A stretch of 48,207 nucleotides of DNA from Leptolyngbyaceae cyanobacterium MP9P1.79 (GCA_030248885.1 JARCMD010000079.1:1-48207), one strand, 5' to 3'; numbered from the stretch's first letter, positions 8,725 to 17,857 are shown. Notes: generated from the letters alone by a model not told the origin. Numbers and translations are program-made.

Positions 8725-9690
8725 CTAAGGCTGCAATTGAGAAACAGCGGCGGCAATTTTAGGTCGTAATGCTTCAACATAGTGAGTCCAACCGATGACG
8801 ATCGCCTGCTTGTGAGTCAAGGTTTCCAGTTCGATCGCCTCAGGAGTGAACTGAATGGGTTCGCCTGCCAAATCGCAACAGACTAGTCCTGCCGCCCTCG
8901 CAAGGGCTAACGGGCCAGTCGTGTCCCACAGCTTAACTCGCCCATTCAAATACACATACAGTCCTGCCTTACCCAAAACCACATCCATCACCTTTAAGCC
9001 AAAACTACCCAACGAGTAAAACTGGGCATCGGGAATAGCTTGAGCAATCACCGCTCCAAAATTAATTTGATCGCGATGTCCAATCAGAATCGGGCAAAAC
9101 TCCTTGGAAGGGGCGGCTGGCTCCACTGCAGGCATTCCGGTTCGCCTCCCTCCCTCACCTGGAACAGTCCCCAACTTGCTCCTCCGTAATACATCCGATC
9201 GGGTACAGGAGCATAAACCCACCCAGCGATCGGTTGTTCCCGCTGCAAAAGTCCCACCATCACTGCATATTCTGCTTTCCCATGGATAAATGCCTCTGTG
9301 CCGTCCAAGGGATCAATCATCCACAAACGACCATAATCGCCTTGAAAGCCAGTTCTTGAGGCTATATTTTCTTCACTAATCACTCCACCATCAGGAAACA
9401 GGGACGTGAGTGCGATCGTTACAGCAAATTGCCATCAGACGTGCCACAGAAGAGAATGTTATAAACCAGTGCCAGACTCGGTTATACGATCTATTCTTGT
9501 GGTGGGTTTGATCGAAAATCACTGTAATTGCTGATCCAAGTAGAGACCAATACTTGTCATATAGTCATTTGGGCCCTTCTCAAAAACCTGGAATTCCTCT
9601 GCTGCCATTCGTTCTGCCTGCTGCCCACAACCACGGATTAGGTGCCGAATGGCTTGATCTTGAGGTTTAACAAATAATTCATCAAGCGAT
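8725..9690 (-). pseudogene. Broken inositol monophosphatase / CysQ-family phosphatase
   Basis: Three pieces together match the sugar/nucleotide phosphatase superfamily. The N-part (9690 to 9526) reads DELFVKPQDQAIRHLIRGC, MAAEEFQVFEKGPND and MTSIGLYLDQQ. The middle (9432 to about 9110) has GGVISEEN and the metal site WMIDPLDGTEAF. The C-part (about 9110 to 8725) has KLWDTTGPLALARAAG. Lesions: a 99-bp in-frame insertion with stops (TGA at 9519-9521 and 9435-9437), a one-base frameshift near 9105-9115 in a C-rich run (PPLP in one frame, PSKEFC in the next), a Gly in place of the usual Asp after MTSI, and no in-frame start codon. It also abuts the ycf35 terminator. It seems non-functional; a sequencing error could explain only the frameshift. 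Confidence 0.85.
9427..9531. repeat. 99-bp insertion flanked by 6-bp direct repeats inside the pseudogene
   Basis: AATTGC occurs at 9427-9432 and 9526-9531. Removing one copy plus the 93 bases between (99 bases, 33 codons) restores a continuous minus-strand frame reading YLDQQFAVTIALTSLFPDGG, as expected for the family. The segment has stop codons and no clear terminal inverted repeats. Confidence 0.75.
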
Positions 9691-9713
9691 CTTCGCCAAA
9701 AACAACATAAAAA

Positions 9714-9741
9714 ACGGGCTAACCCATCAAGGCTAGCCCGT
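9714..9741 (-). terminator. Rho-independent terminator of ycf35
   Basis: The stem ACGGGCTA/TAGCCCGT with a 12-base loop is followed on the minus strand by TTTTTT. It lies 24 bases after the ycf35 stop codon. Confidence 0.85.
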
Positions 9742-9764
9742 AACGTCAGAAACAGACAAAGATA

Positions 9765-10118
9765 CTACTTCTGTAGTACCAACTTCACGTTGGCGTTCTG
9801 TAAGCCAGGGCGCTTAACTTCTGCCAAGGTCTTGTTCACTGCGTACTTCTGGTTGATTGAGTTGATCAACTCAGTCTGGTTGTGCTTTTTGGCAACGCCC
9901 CAAAGGTCAGCAATCAGGTCAAAGGAACCATCGGCATTGCGAGACCAACCGAGATCGTATTCGCCTTCGAGAATGGCAACAATGTCAGAACGAACGCGCT
10001 GACCGTTGTAACCACGAACATCAGCATCAACCTTAGTGGAGATGCCTAGGTCACGGAGAGATGCTTTCAGAATTTCAGCATCAGTGATCTTGGTACGCAG
10101 AGTGCTAAAGTGAGACAT
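9765..10118 (-). CDS. ycf35: Ycf35 / DUF1257 protein
   Basis: This 117-residue protein belongs to the DUF1257 family conserved in cyanobacteria and some red-lineage plastids (Ycf35), of unknown function. It begins MSHFSTLRTKITDAEILKAS and has the VRGYNGQ and DLGWSRNADGSFDLIADLWG segments expected of the family. The start at 10118 is set by a perfect AGGAGG eight bases upstream; a longer frame to 10184 exists but has no such site. It lies 169 bases downstream of ycf46 on the same strand, a recurrent pairing in cyanobacteria. Its own strong ribosome binding site suggests abundant expression. Confidence 0.92.
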   Translation of the reverse strand: MSHFSTLRTKITDAEILKASLRDLGISTKVDADVRGYNGQRVRSDIVAILEGEYDLGWSRNADGSFDLIADLWGVAKKHNQTELINSINQKYAVNKTLAEVKRPGLQNANVKLVLQK

Positions 10119-10287
10119 TCGGATATCCTCCTGTAGAGTTTTCAGAGAAACGACAACGTTCGATTGACTATACGTGGTCAGCACTTATCATCCAGTGTGG
10201 GACTAGGTGGTAAGGCTTTGTTATCAAACTGCTAGCAATAGCAATATGCTAGCCTTTCCTTCTGTTGGGAGCAGAAGTGAAAGTCTG

Positions 10288-11820
10288 TTAGAACTCCAGC
10301 CGCTGATATTCAGCAGTGGAGGCGGCGGCAGGTCTGGCTCGCTGTCTAGCCCAATCTCTCAGGGCTGTTACCTGCTCACTCATAGTTTTAGATAGGGGCA
10401 TTGTTGCCTTGATTGCGGCAATAATGTCTAGCTGCGTAAACTCTCGATCTTGGGCGAACGCCTCATACATTGCAGCGATGAGAGCTTGCTCAATTTCCGC
10501 TCCCGAGAACCCTTCACAAATACCAGTTAACTGATCGAGATCAAATCGCTCAATATCTGGACGACGCTTAGAAAGATGAATTTTGAAAATTTCCTTCCGC
10601 TCTTCAGGAATCGGCAGATCCACAAAAAACATTTCATCGAAACGACCCTTTCGCAAGAATTCACTGGGTAGCCGCTCAACTCGGTTGGCGGTCGCCATCA
10701 CAAACACAGGTGATGTTTTTTCCTGCATCCAGGTTAGAAAAGAACCGAAGATCCGGCTGGATGTTCCGCCATCAGAGTCAGATGACCCGCCACTGCCAGC
10801 AAACGCCTTATCAATTTCATCGATAAATAAAATGGTGGGAGAGATGGATTCAGCCGTTTTCAGTGCATTGCGGAGATTCGCCTCAGAGCGCCCAACCATA
10901 GAGCCATCGTAGACCCTGCCCATATCTAGGCGCAGCAGGGGCAATCCCCACAGACGGGAGGTGGTCTTTGCAATGAGGGACTTCCCACAGCCTGGAACAC
11001 CCAGAATCAACATCCCCTTAGGCTGGGGTAATCCGTATTCTCTAGCTCTTTCAGTGAAAGCATTGGAGCGTTGCTTTAACCAGCGCTTGAGTTCTTCCAA
11101 ACCACCGATTGAGTCAATGGTTTCATCCTCTTCAATGTATTCCAAGATGCCATTGCGACGAATTAGCTGCTTCTTCTCAGAGAGCACGATGTCAACTTCT
11201 GCTTCCGTCAGTCGTCCAGCCGTAACTTGGGCTTTACGATAGACTTTTTCGGCTTCATCCTTCGTCAATCCCAAAGCTGCTTTGAGCAATTTCTCCCGCA
11301 TTTCGGTTGTAATGCGACGATTGCGGGTTTGCTCTAATTGATTGGAGAGAACTTGATTGAGTTCAGCAATATCAGGTAAAGGATAGTCCAGCATCACGAC
11401 TTCCTTCTCTAGTTCGATGGGGACATCTTGAACTGGAGACATGAGGATAATCGTTTTTTGAGTGCCTTTGAAGCTGGCGATCGCGTCCCGCAGCCAACGC
11501 ACAACTGGAGCAGAATAAAACGGATGGAGGTCTTTGAAAACAAAAATACTGGGTTCTCGCTGACGAATCACCCACTCGATTGCAGCTTCTGGAGAAATTG
11601 TGTTGTGTTGAGTAGGAGGGTTGCCCTGCTGAGCCGGATTACGAGCTTGACCGTACTCGATAATTCCGTGGGTTACGGTCCAGACAAACACTCGCTGCTG
11701 CGGTTTCATCTGCGCTACCTGAGCGATTGCCTGCTCAGTTCGTTCCTCCTCAGAAGTCACAAGATAAATCAGAGGATACTGAGCCTGGATTAGGATGCTT
11801 AGCTCTTCTTGCATGATCAT
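10288..11820 (-). CDS. ycf46: Ycf46 AAA+ ATPase
   Basis: The 510-residue AAA+ protein has an N-terminal domain typical of Ycf46 (EELSILIQAQYPLIYLVTSEEERTEQ), Walker A GVPGCGKS, Walker B ILFIDEIDKAF, sensor-1 MATANRVERLP and the arginine-finger region FLRKGRFDE, followed by a C-terminal helical lid (GFSGAEIEQAL). Ycf46 is known in cyanobacteria and plastids; a role in regulating inorganic carbon use has been proposed for Synechocystis, but its client is not established. The start is ATG 11820 or the ATG two codons later. It is probably in one unit with the ribbon-helix-helix gene upstream and ycf35 downstream. Confidence 0.92.
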   Translation of the reverse strand: MIMQEELSILIQAQYPLIYLVTSEEERTEQAIAQVAQMKPQQRVFVWTVTHGIIEYGQARNPAQQGNPPTQHNTISPEAAIEWVIRQREPSIFVFKDLHPFYSAPVVRWLRDAIASFKGTQKTIILMSPVQDVPIELEKEVVMLDYPLPDIAELNQVLSNQLEQTRNRRITTEMREKLLKAALGLTKDEAEKVYRKAQVTAGRLTEAEVDIVLSEKKQLIRRNGILEYIEEDETIDSIGGLEELKRWLKQRSNAFTERAREYGLPQPKGMLILGVPGCGKSLIAKTTSRLWGLPLLRLDMGRVYDGSMVGRSEANLRNALKTAESISPTILFIDEIDKAFAGSGGSSDSDGGTSSRIFGSFLTWMQEKTSPVFVMATANRVERLPSEFLRKGRFDEMFFVDLPIPEERKEIFKIHLSKRRPDIERFDLDQLTGICEGFSGAEIEQALIAAMYEAFAQDREFTQLDIIAAIKATMPLSKTMSEQVTALRDWARQRARPAAASTAEYQRLEF

Positions 11821-11949
11821 CGATCCAATAGAGACGGCACGGATAACTCAGATGAAACCACTTGCGCGACGGGATAGAAAAATCCTGTCTTTATGCTTTT
11901 CAAAAGTTGTTCAACCTTTGCAAGCTGCTCAACTAATGAAACTTACTTA

Positions 11950-12306
11950 TTAGCAGGGTACTAACTCTGCTTCGCCCTGACCATCAGAATCAGAACTAAC
12001 CTCCCTTACCTGCTTAGTTAAGAGACTTTCTTCAACCCCAACTAGAACCCCTAGCTGACCACTTAACGGCACCATCTCACCATCACGTACTACAAGGGAA
12101 GTTGCACATTCTGGACAGGTATGAACCTGATGTGTGTGACCGTTAAGTAACTCAATTCCATCTACCAAATCTGGATTAGCTAAATAAAATACGAGCGCTC
12201 GCTCAACAAAAGACGACATAGGTTCCGCATCAATGGCAGCCTGAATCTTAAGCTGACGGTGAAGCCCCGTTGAAAGATACAGTGTAACCTTCTGCTTATC
12301 TTGCAT
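11950..12306 (-). CDS. Ribbon-helix-helix-like protein with C-terminal CxxC
   Basis: The 118-residue protein begins KQKVTLYLSTGLHRQLKIQ, which reads as the beta strand and first helix of a MetJ/Arc-type ribbon-helix-helix fold, followed by a second helix (SSFVERALVFYL). The middle carries HTHQVHTCPECATSLVVRDG, a single CxxC with nearby histidines that could bind a metal. The tail is acidic. It lies 129 bases upstream of ycf46 on the same strand, and a striking palindrome sits just before its start (12364-12403). The likeliest role is a DNA-binding autoregulator of this unit, but this is inference. Confidence 0.75.
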   Translation of the reverse strand: MQDKQKVTLYLSTGLHRQLKIQAAIDAEPMSSFVERALVFYLANPDLVDGIELLNGHTHQVHTCPECATSLVVRDGEMVPLSGQLGVLVGVEESLLTKQVREVSSDSDGQGEAELVPC

Positions 12307-12689
12307 ATAACTTCAAATTGTTTCACCCGGCATATGAACCTAAGATAGCGAGTCCTACCTCATGCTGTCAAGATGGTAAGCTGTCATGACAGCATTATTG
12401 TCACATTTGTTTACATTCGCAATTTGATGCACTGGACTTAGGGAGTTCGTCGCAACGTTTTAGGGCTTTAAGTTACAGCATTTGGAATTTAAGTTAATGA
12501 TTCAGCAGAAATTCGAGCAGACTGAGTAAAATAACGAATACACATTATTGTATGATTTGCCTCTTACAGCGTGATTTACGCTATTCCAAGACTGAAGAAT
12601 TAGAGAGATTAATTAGAGAGATTAACCTCCTAGCTTCTGAAAGTCTGATTACACAGATCGCTTAGCCGCTTGTTTAATTTAGAACCCTT
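12307..12689. other. Divergent intergenic region between RHH gene and infC
   Basis: Besides the palindrome above, this 383-base region carries a tandem duplication of TTAGAGAGATTAA (12600-12612 and 12613-12625) in the infC leader, 65 bases before the infC start. Promoters for both directions must lie here. No tRNA is seen. Confidence 0.55.
12364..12403. promoter_or_regulatory. Palindromic candidate operator upstream of the RHH gene
   Basis: A perfect 14-bp palindrome GCTGTCATGACAGC (12380-12393) is preceded by another half-site GCTGTCA (12364-12370), 16 bp upstream in register, and followed by TGTCA (12399-12403). It lies about 60-100 bases upstream of the ribbon-helix-helix start codon. Arrayed short half-sites are what such dimers often bind. 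Confidence 0.6.
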
Positions 12690-13217
12690 GTGATTGAAAA
12701 AAAACCGAACCGAGATTTACCTCAAATTAACGAACGCATTCGCTTCCCTCAAATTCGGGTCATTGATGCCGATGGCGCTCAGCTTGGCATTATGACTCCG
12801 AGAGATGCTAGACAGATGGCAGAGGAGAAAGAACTGGATTTAGTGCTGGTGAGTGATAAAGCTGACCCACCTGTTTGCCGGATTATGGACTATGGCAAGT
12901 TCAAGTTTGAGCAGGAAAAGAAAGCCAGGGAAGCCAAAAAGAAGCAGCACACTTCTGATGTGAAGGAAGTGAAAATGCGCTACAAAATTGAGGAACACGA
13001 CTATCAGGTGCGAATTCACCAGGCACAGCGCTTTCTGAAAGATGGCGATAAGGTGAAGGCAACGATTATGTTCCGAGGAAGGGAGATTCAACACGTTGAC
13101 TTAGCGGAGACGTTGCTCAACCGCATGGCAACCGACCTTCAAGAAATCGGTGAGGTGCAGCAGGCTCCGAAGAAGGAAGGGCGCAATATGATGATGCTGA
13201 TTGCGCCGAAGAAGTAG
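12690..13217 (+). CDS. infC: Translation initiation factor IF-3
   Basis: IF-3 binds the 30S subunit, prevents premature 50S joining and checks the start codon. The 175-residue protein has the N-domain ([21 protein letters not shown]), the basic linker ([14 protein letters not shown]) and the C-domain ([18 protein letters not shown] ... MLIAPKK). The likely start is the GTG at 12690, directly followed by ATT. No good Shine-Dalgarno sequence precedes it. A weak or non-ATG start is a known feature of infC autoregulation in enterobacteria, where AUU is used. The gene stands apart from rpmI/rplT here. Confidence 0.95.
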   Translation: MIEKKPNRDLPQINERIRFPQIRVIDADGAQLGIMTPRDARQMAEEKELDLVLVSDKADPPVCRIMDYGKFKFEQEKKAREAKKKQHTSDVKEVKMRYKIEEHDYQVRIHQAQRFLKDGDKVKATIMFRGREIQHVDLAETLLNRMATDLQEIGEVQQAPKKEGRNMMMLIAPKK

Positions 13218-13290
13218 CTGAGAAATTTTTAACGGACTCTTTTTAGGGGCTGGCGTGAATTAGGCAACTATCCAAGACAATCTACCTCTT

Positions 13291-13340
13291 TACCAAAGTA
13301 AAATCCTCCGCTTAAACAAGCGGAGGATTTTACTTTGGTA
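13291..13340. terminator. Perfect 23-bp stem, bidirectional terminator
   Basis: The arm at 13291-13313 is exactly complementary to 13318-13340, with a four-base AAAC loop. The core is CCTCCGCTT/AAGCGGAGG, flanked by A/T-rich arms. It sits between the convergent genes infC and the secreted-protein gene and can serve both strands. Confidence 0.85.
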
Positions 13341-13368
13341 CTATTTGTGCTGAAATCCACTTGCTTTT

Positions 13369-14019
13369 TTATGAGGTGCAAACGAGGCGCTGATTGGCAT
13401 TCCGCATTACTTTACCTTGGTTGCCGTTGAGTACGATCGGCATGAGGGTGCCATCGGTTTGTACGCTCACGAGTCGAGGGGACTCTAACATACACTCTCT
13501 AATTCGCTCTGCCCAGGTCGTGATTTGGCTTGTATATTCTGGTCTGGAGAGAGTTCGATCGCCGAGGGCTAAGGAGGCGAAGTTGTCTGTAATGGGATTG
13601 TCGGTTTGAATGGTGCGATCGGTTGCTACCAAGGTGCCGATCGGAAGCTTAAACCCACTGGGGAGTTGCAGGGTAGGGGGTTGCTTAATGGTGTTAATTT
13701 GCACGGTGGCAACGGGGGGATTGGGGAGCGTTGACACGTCTACTTGAGCTACTTCTAAGCTTTCAGAAGATGTGGAGGATGCAGCAGCTAAATGAGTTGG
13801 GGTGAGCGCAATCGTTGTGTCGTGACTAGACTCTGGTGGGGAAACTGCGGCGATCGGGTCGGGGGCGGCGAAACTGGTGGGCGCTGCAACCTCTGTGGAT
13901 TCGGGTTGCGGCACAAGACCTGATGGCGGTACGGCGGCTTCAGCCTTGGGTGTGAGTCCCTGGAAGGCAACAGTACCCAAAGCACAAACCATAACAGCAG
14001 TTGAATGACGCATCAACAT
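13369..14019 (-). CDS. Secreted protein of unknown function
   Basis: The protein of about 216 residues has a signal peptide (MLMRHSTAVMVCALGTVAFQ, cleavage near AEA) and then a long Pro/Ala/Ser/Thr-rich linker to about residue 110. The C-terminal part is a folded-looking module (PEYTSQITTWAERIRECMLE, LMPIVLNGNQGKVM, ending in LVCTS) with two cysteines that could pair. I do not recognise the family. The ATG at 14019 is taken as start; ATG 14013 is an alternative and TTG 14028 unlikely. It is probably periplasmic or envelope-associated. The gene appears monocistronic. Confidence 0.7.
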   Translation of the reverse strand: MLMRHSTAVMVCALGTVAFQGLTPKAEAAVPPSGLVPQPESTEVAAPTSFAAPDPIAAVSPPESSHDTTIALTPTHLAAASSTSSESLEVAQVDVSTLPNPPVATVQINTIKQPPTLQLPSGFKLPIGTLVATDRTIQTDNPITDNFASLALGDRTLSRPEYTSQITTWAERIRECMLESPRLVSVQTDGTLMPIVLNGNQGKVMRNANQRLVCTS

Positions 14020-14209
14020 AACCCCCAATTAAGGTCAGAATTACCCATTGATACGGGGGGTTAGCATGGGATCAGGACAAAATTTTTTAGGTGATTGAAT
14101 TGGCAGTAGGAGCGAATTAAAGGAGCGCCCAGATGTATGAAATTGGGAGTGCAGTCCGATTTCATGCATGTCAAGACATGGATGAATTGCGGCAAGGGTT
14201 AACGGTTCT

Positions 14210-15016
14210 TCAAGCGTCGGTGATGGCTGCTTTCAGGCTGCGGGAGAATTGAGCGATCGTCTGTAATCCTTGGTTTGGATGTCCTTCGGCTAAACGCTTG
14301 ACGAAGGCACTGCCAACGATCACTGCATCTGCTCCCCATTCCATCACTTGTTTAGCCTGATCAGGATGAGCAATGCCAAAGCCAACCCCGATCGATTTAT
14401 CGGTTAGTTCTCGTAGCTCTAGCAATAAATCCCTAACTCGTGTTTGTATCTGGGAACGCATTCCAGTTACACCGGTGACGCTCACCAAGTAAATGAAGCC
14501 TTGGGATTGTTGAACGATTTGCTGAATACGCTCTGTGGGGCTGGTGGGAGCAACGAGCAATATCACCTCAATCCCGATCGCTGCCGCGGGTTGCAATAGA
14601 GACTCTGCTTCTTCCAAAGGTAAATCCGGAACCACTAAGCCTGCTACGCCTGCATCTTTTATCTGCTTTAAAAAGGTTGAAATACCCCGGTTCAAGATCG
14701 GGTTGTAGTAAGTGAAGAGAATCAGGGGCGATCGGAGCCTTGGGGTTACGTCTTGTACCATTTCCAAGACCTGATCTAATCGCGTTCCTCGTTGCAAAGC
14801 GCGAGTTGCTGCTGCCTGAATGACGGGACCATCGGCGAGGGGATCAGAGTAAGGAACCCCTAACTCAATTAAATCTGCGCCATTTTGGTCTAAAACTTCT
14901 AGGGCTGCTGCTGTCGTTTGTAAGTCTGGGTCACCCGCAGTGATGAAGGGAATAAGGGCACATTGGGCCCGATCGCGCAGAGCAGTTAAGCAATCCGAAA
15001 CAGCAATTATTCCCAT
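14210..15016 (-). CDS. trpA: Tryptophan synthase alpha subunit
   Basis: TrpA cleaves indole-3-glycerol phosphate to indole and glyceraldehyde-3-phosphate, passing indole to TrpB. The 268-residue TIM barrel has the catalytic Glu in [16 protein letters not shown] and the Asp a few residues later (YSDP), plus the phosphate-binding [12 protein letters not shown] and [12 protein letters not shown]. It lies 12 bases downstream of the DUF3007 gene, in an ndhL-DUF3007-trpA order that is common in cyanobacteria. Its partner trpB is not in this window. Confidence 0.97.
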   Translation of the reverse strand: MGIIAVSDCLTALRDRAQCALIPFITAGDPDLQTTAAALEVLDQNGADLIELGVPYSDPLADGPVIQAAATRALQRGTRLDQVLEMVQDVTPRLRSPLILFTYYNPILNRGISTFLKQIKDAGVAGLVVPDLPLEEAESLLQPAAAIGIEVILLVAPTSPTERIQQIVQQSQGFIYLVSVTGVTGMRSQIQTRVRDLLLELRELTDKSIGVGFGIAHPDQAKQVMEWGADAVIVGSAFVKRLAEGHPNQGLQTIAQFSRSLKAAITDA

Positions 15017-15028
15017 GAAACCTCTAAA

Positions 15029-15379
15029 TTAATGGGACTCATCTGCCTGAGTTCCCACGTTACTTCCTTGATTGCGATCGTGCTTCTCACTGGCAATCTC
15101 AGCTTTAATCCTAGCTAACTCATCTGGAGTTAGGGCTTCTAGGCGTTTCTGAAGCACCGCATCCTGATAGTTTTGCAACTGTTGAGCGTAGGTCATTTTA
15201 TGGCTCAGAGCGCGAAGCAGGTAGGTAAGCAGCCACCCGATTAGTCCACTAACCAAAATAGCTTGAGTCCAGATCCCTGCTGTGGCGCTATCTAACCCAG
15301 TATTTTGCAATAGCCAATAGGCTATCCCTCCTGCGGCAAATATTCCCAACCCAACTCCAATGACATCAATCCGCCGCAT
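15029..15379 (-). CDS. DUF3007 family membrane protein
   Basis: The 116-residue protein has two predicted membrane segments (about residues 7-25 and 35-57, GLGIFAAGGIAYWLL and AILVSGLIGWLLTYLL) and a cytoplasmic helical tail (MTYAQQLQNYQDAVLQKRLE, TPDELARIKAEIASE). It belongs to the cyanobacterial/plastid DUF3007 family of unknown function, regularly found beside ndhL. The association suggests a link to NDH-1 or thylakoid membranes, but this is only contextual. A diverged repeat separates it from ndhL here. Confidence 0.88.
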   Translation of the reverse strand: MRRIDVIGVGLGIFAAGGIAYWLLQNTGLDSATAGIWTQAILVSGLIGWLLTYLLRALSHKMTYAQQLQNYQDAVLQKRLEALTPDELARIKAEIASEKHDRNQGSNVGTQADESH

Positions 15380-15478
15380 TAGACCCTCATCCCAATCTCC
15401 AACTGCTTCAACATTCTAACGATCGCGGCTTCAATACCCTGTAAAACCAGGGCTTTGATTTTCCAGTTCGAGATTGGT

Positions 15479-15597
15479 CAAGGGCGAAGCATACCCTTGG
15501 GGAAGCAAGCTACGGACAAAGACTCTAGAACTCAACTAGGGCCGGTTGACGAATGCTAAGTGCAAAGCACACGCTATGCGAACGCCCCTATACGTAG
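15479..15597. repeat. Diverged relative of element B, reversed, between ndhL and DUF3007
   Basis: ATGCTAAGTGCAAAGCACAC and GCGAACGCCCCTATA (15554-15594) match the reversed core of the elements at 2.7 and 5.3 kb, and AGGGCGAAGCAT (15481-15492) matches their other arm. The part between differs and contains GGGGAAGCAAGCTAC, also seen near 2493. No intact ends are found. Confidence 0.6.
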
Positions 15598-15615
15598 ACT
15601 GTTTCGTCCACGATT

Positions 15616-15831
15616 CTACGTGAGTTGACGTTTTTGGGGACGAAAGTTTAAGAACGGACTGAGGAGGAGCAGACCAGGGAAAAAGAAGAAGACAAAGAAG
15701 TACATGGAGGCCCGCTCAAACGAGGTGGCAACGTACCAACGGTTACGAAGATAAGTAAATAGCAGCAGGGGCACAACAACAAGATAGGCACCTGCCAACC
15801 CTAGATATAGACCAATCGTTAGTAAATCCAT
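15616..15831 (-). CDS. ndhL: NDH-1 subunit L
   Basis: NdhL is a small membrane subunit specific to the photosynthetic NDH-1 complex, needed for cyclic electron flow and CO2 uptake. The 71-residue protein has two hydrophobic segments ([20 protein letters not shown] and a phenylalanine-rich one, [16 protein letters not shown]) around the conserved [15 protein letters not shown] loop. It heads the ndhL-DUF3007-trpA group, but the usual short gap to DUF3007 is expanded to 236 bases by repeat sequence. Confidence 0.93.
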   Translation of the reverse strand: MDLLTIGLYLGLAGAYLVVVPLLLFTYLRNRWYVATSFERASMYFFVFFFFPGLLLLSPFLNFRPQKRQLT

Positions 15832-15983
15832 AAAACACCATGTTGAAATGTTGCAGGGACTAAATATCTACGGTGAAATCTCAGTCTTTCGTCAGTAGAT
15901 ATCGCTGTATTGTACTGGGTTTGAGGATTAACTCAGCAGTGATCATTCTAGGGGAAACATAGAAGCCAGTAGATACAAGGAGT

Positions 15984-17585
15984 TCAATGCGAGACGATCG
16001 CTGGGGCTTCGGGGTAATTTTGGGCAGGTTGCAAGGCGATCGGCTCATGGCTAGATTGCCGCAATGCCAGCGCTGGTACTGCGTCTCGCAGCCGGCTCGT
16101 CAGTTGTATTGTCTTGGCATCATAGACCTGGGTGAGCAATTTGGGGTAGAACCCAATGCCAATGATGGGAATGAGTAGGCAGGCAATGATAAACACTTCT
16201 CGGGGTTCGGCATCCACCAGCTTTTCGTGGGAGGTTAGTTCTTTGTTTTCTGGGCCGTAGAAGATTTCCCGTAGCATAGAGAGGAGATAGATCGGGGTGA
16301 GAATCACGCCGATCGCCGCCAGGATGACGACAATCACCTTAAAGGTCGGACTGTAGGCATCACTCGTTGAAAAGCCAACGAATACCATCAGTTCGGCGAC
16401 AAAGCCACTCATGCCAGGAAGCGCCAGGGAAGCCAGGGAGCAGGCCGTAAACATGGAGAAAATTTTAGGCATTTGCTTCCCAACCCCGCCCATTTCATCC
16501 AGCATGAGCGTGTGGGTGCGATCGTAAGTTGCTCCTACTAGGAAGAACAGACTCGCCCCAATCAGTCCATGGGACACCATTTGCAACACAGCACCACTCA
16601 GACCCAGATCGGTGAAGGATGCAATGCCGATCAGGACAAAGCCCATGTGGGAAATCGACGAGTAGGCAATTTTGCGCTTGAGGCTTCGTTGAGCAAAGGA
16701 TGTGAGAGCCGCATAGATGATATTAACGATGCCCAGAATGATTAAGACAGGTGCAAAGTAGGCATGGGCATCGGGAAGCATCTCTGCATTCATCCGAATC
16801 AGGGCATAGCCGCCCATTTTCAAGAGAATGCCCGCTAGGAGCATGTGAACCGGAGCCGTAGCCTCACCGTGGGCATCGGGAAGCCATGTGTGTAGAGGAA
16901 TAATGGGAAGCTTGACTCCGTAGGCAATGAGAAACCCGGCATAAATCCATAATTGAAACGTGAGAGGAAAGTCTTTGGTGAGCAACGATCGCATATCAAA
17001 CGTAATCGTGTCTCCATAAAACGCCATAGCCAACGCCGCAACCAGGATAAACAGTGAGCCGCCGGCTGTATACAGAATAAATTTAGTGGCTGCATAGAGG
17101 CGCTTCTTGCCGCCCCAAATAGACAGAAGTAAATAAACTGGGATCAGTTCCAGTTCCCACATCAGGAAGAACAGGAGCATGTCTTGGACAGCAAACACGC
17201 CGATTTGACCGCCGTACATTGCCAAAATCAAAAAGTAAAACAGCTTCGGCTTTAGAGTAACCGGCCACGCTGCCAAAATTGCCAAGGTTGTAATAAACCC
17301 CGTCAGAATAATGAGAGGCATCGACAAGCCATCTGCCCCTACTGACCATTTCAAATCAAGCTGAGGCACCCAGGCGTAGCTTTCAACCAATTGCATTCCT
17401 GGGTCAGCAAAATCGTATTGGGTGGTAAAGGCATAAACAATCAATGCGAAGTCTAATAAGCCAATGATCAAGGCATACCAACGAACGGTTTTCCCATCTT
17501 TGTCAGGAATGATGGGAATGAGCAGGGAGGCCACGATCGGGAACAGGATGATTGTAGTTAACCAAGGAAAATGATCAAGATTCAT
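15984..17585 (-). CDS. ndhD1: NDH-1 subunit 4 (NdhD1 type)
   Basis: NdhD is a proton-pumping antiporter-like subunit of NDH-1 in the thylakoid membrane. The 533-residue protein spans the membrane about 14 times and has the family motifs: [25 protein letters not shown] with the conserved Glu, [20 protein letters not shown] with Lys and the TM7 region, and [10 protein letters not shown]. It is the D1 type by its pairing with ndhF1 immediately upstream; such NdhD1/F1 complexes act in respiration and cyclic flow. It ends with a polar tail of about 40 residues. Confidence 0.93.
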   Translation of the reverse strand: MNLDHFPWLTTIILFPIVASLLIPIIPDKDGKTVRWYALIIGLLDFALIVYAFTTQYDFADPGMQLVESYAWVPQLDLKWSVGADGLSMPLIILTGFITTLAILAAWPVTLKPKLFYFLILAMYGGQIGVFAVQDMLLFFLMWELELIPVYLLLSIWGGKKRLYAATKFILYTAGGSLFILVAALAMAFYGDTITFDMRSLLTKDFPLTFQLWIYAGFLIAYGVKLPIIPLHTWLPDAHGEATAPVHMLLAGILLKMGGYALIRMNAEMLPDAHAYFAPVLIILGIVNIIYAALTSFAQRSLKRKIAYSSISHMGFVLIGIASFTDLGLSGAVLQMVSHGLIGASLFFLVGATYDRTHTLMLDEMGGVGKQMPKIFSMFTACSLASLALPGMSGFVAELMVFVGFSTSDAYSPTFKVIVVILAAIGVILTPIYLLSMLREIFYGPENKELTSHEKLVDAEPREVFIIACLLIPIIGIGFYPKLLTQVYDAKTIQLTSRLRDAVPALALRQSSHEPIALQPAQNYPEAPAIVSH

Positions 17586-17803
17586 CTGAGTTGCTAGCCT
17601 TTATCAATTATTTGGTTACGATTATTTGGTTGCGTAAATATTATTTGAACGTGCGAGTATGCCGGATTACGAGAACCGCTGATCACGAATACAAAACTTT
17701 GAGTTTGAGATAGGAATTTATGGATAATTGCAAGGGATTGTAGCCCTTTGTAGCCCATAACCTGAGATTCCTCATAACTTTTTAAGTTCTATAAAAGAAG
17801 GCA

Positions 17804-17837
17804 GGTAGAGAAGTTAGGATCATCTAACTCCTCTACC
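17804..17837 (-). terminator. Terminator after ndhF1
   Basis: A 14-bp stem with one mismatch (GGTAGAGAAGTTAG with CTAACTCCTCTACC) and a six-base loop lies 20 bases past the ndhF1 stop. On the minus strand a T-rich stretch (CTTCTTTTATAG) follows. It may reduce readthrough into ndhD1. Confidence 0.65.
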
Positions 17838-17857
17838 TTTGCACTATCAACACGTTT

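Noticed and set aside
9084-9383. Two separate small genes in the phosphatase region
   Set aside because: Both frames match successive parts of one phosphatase family protein. One broken gene is the simpler reading.
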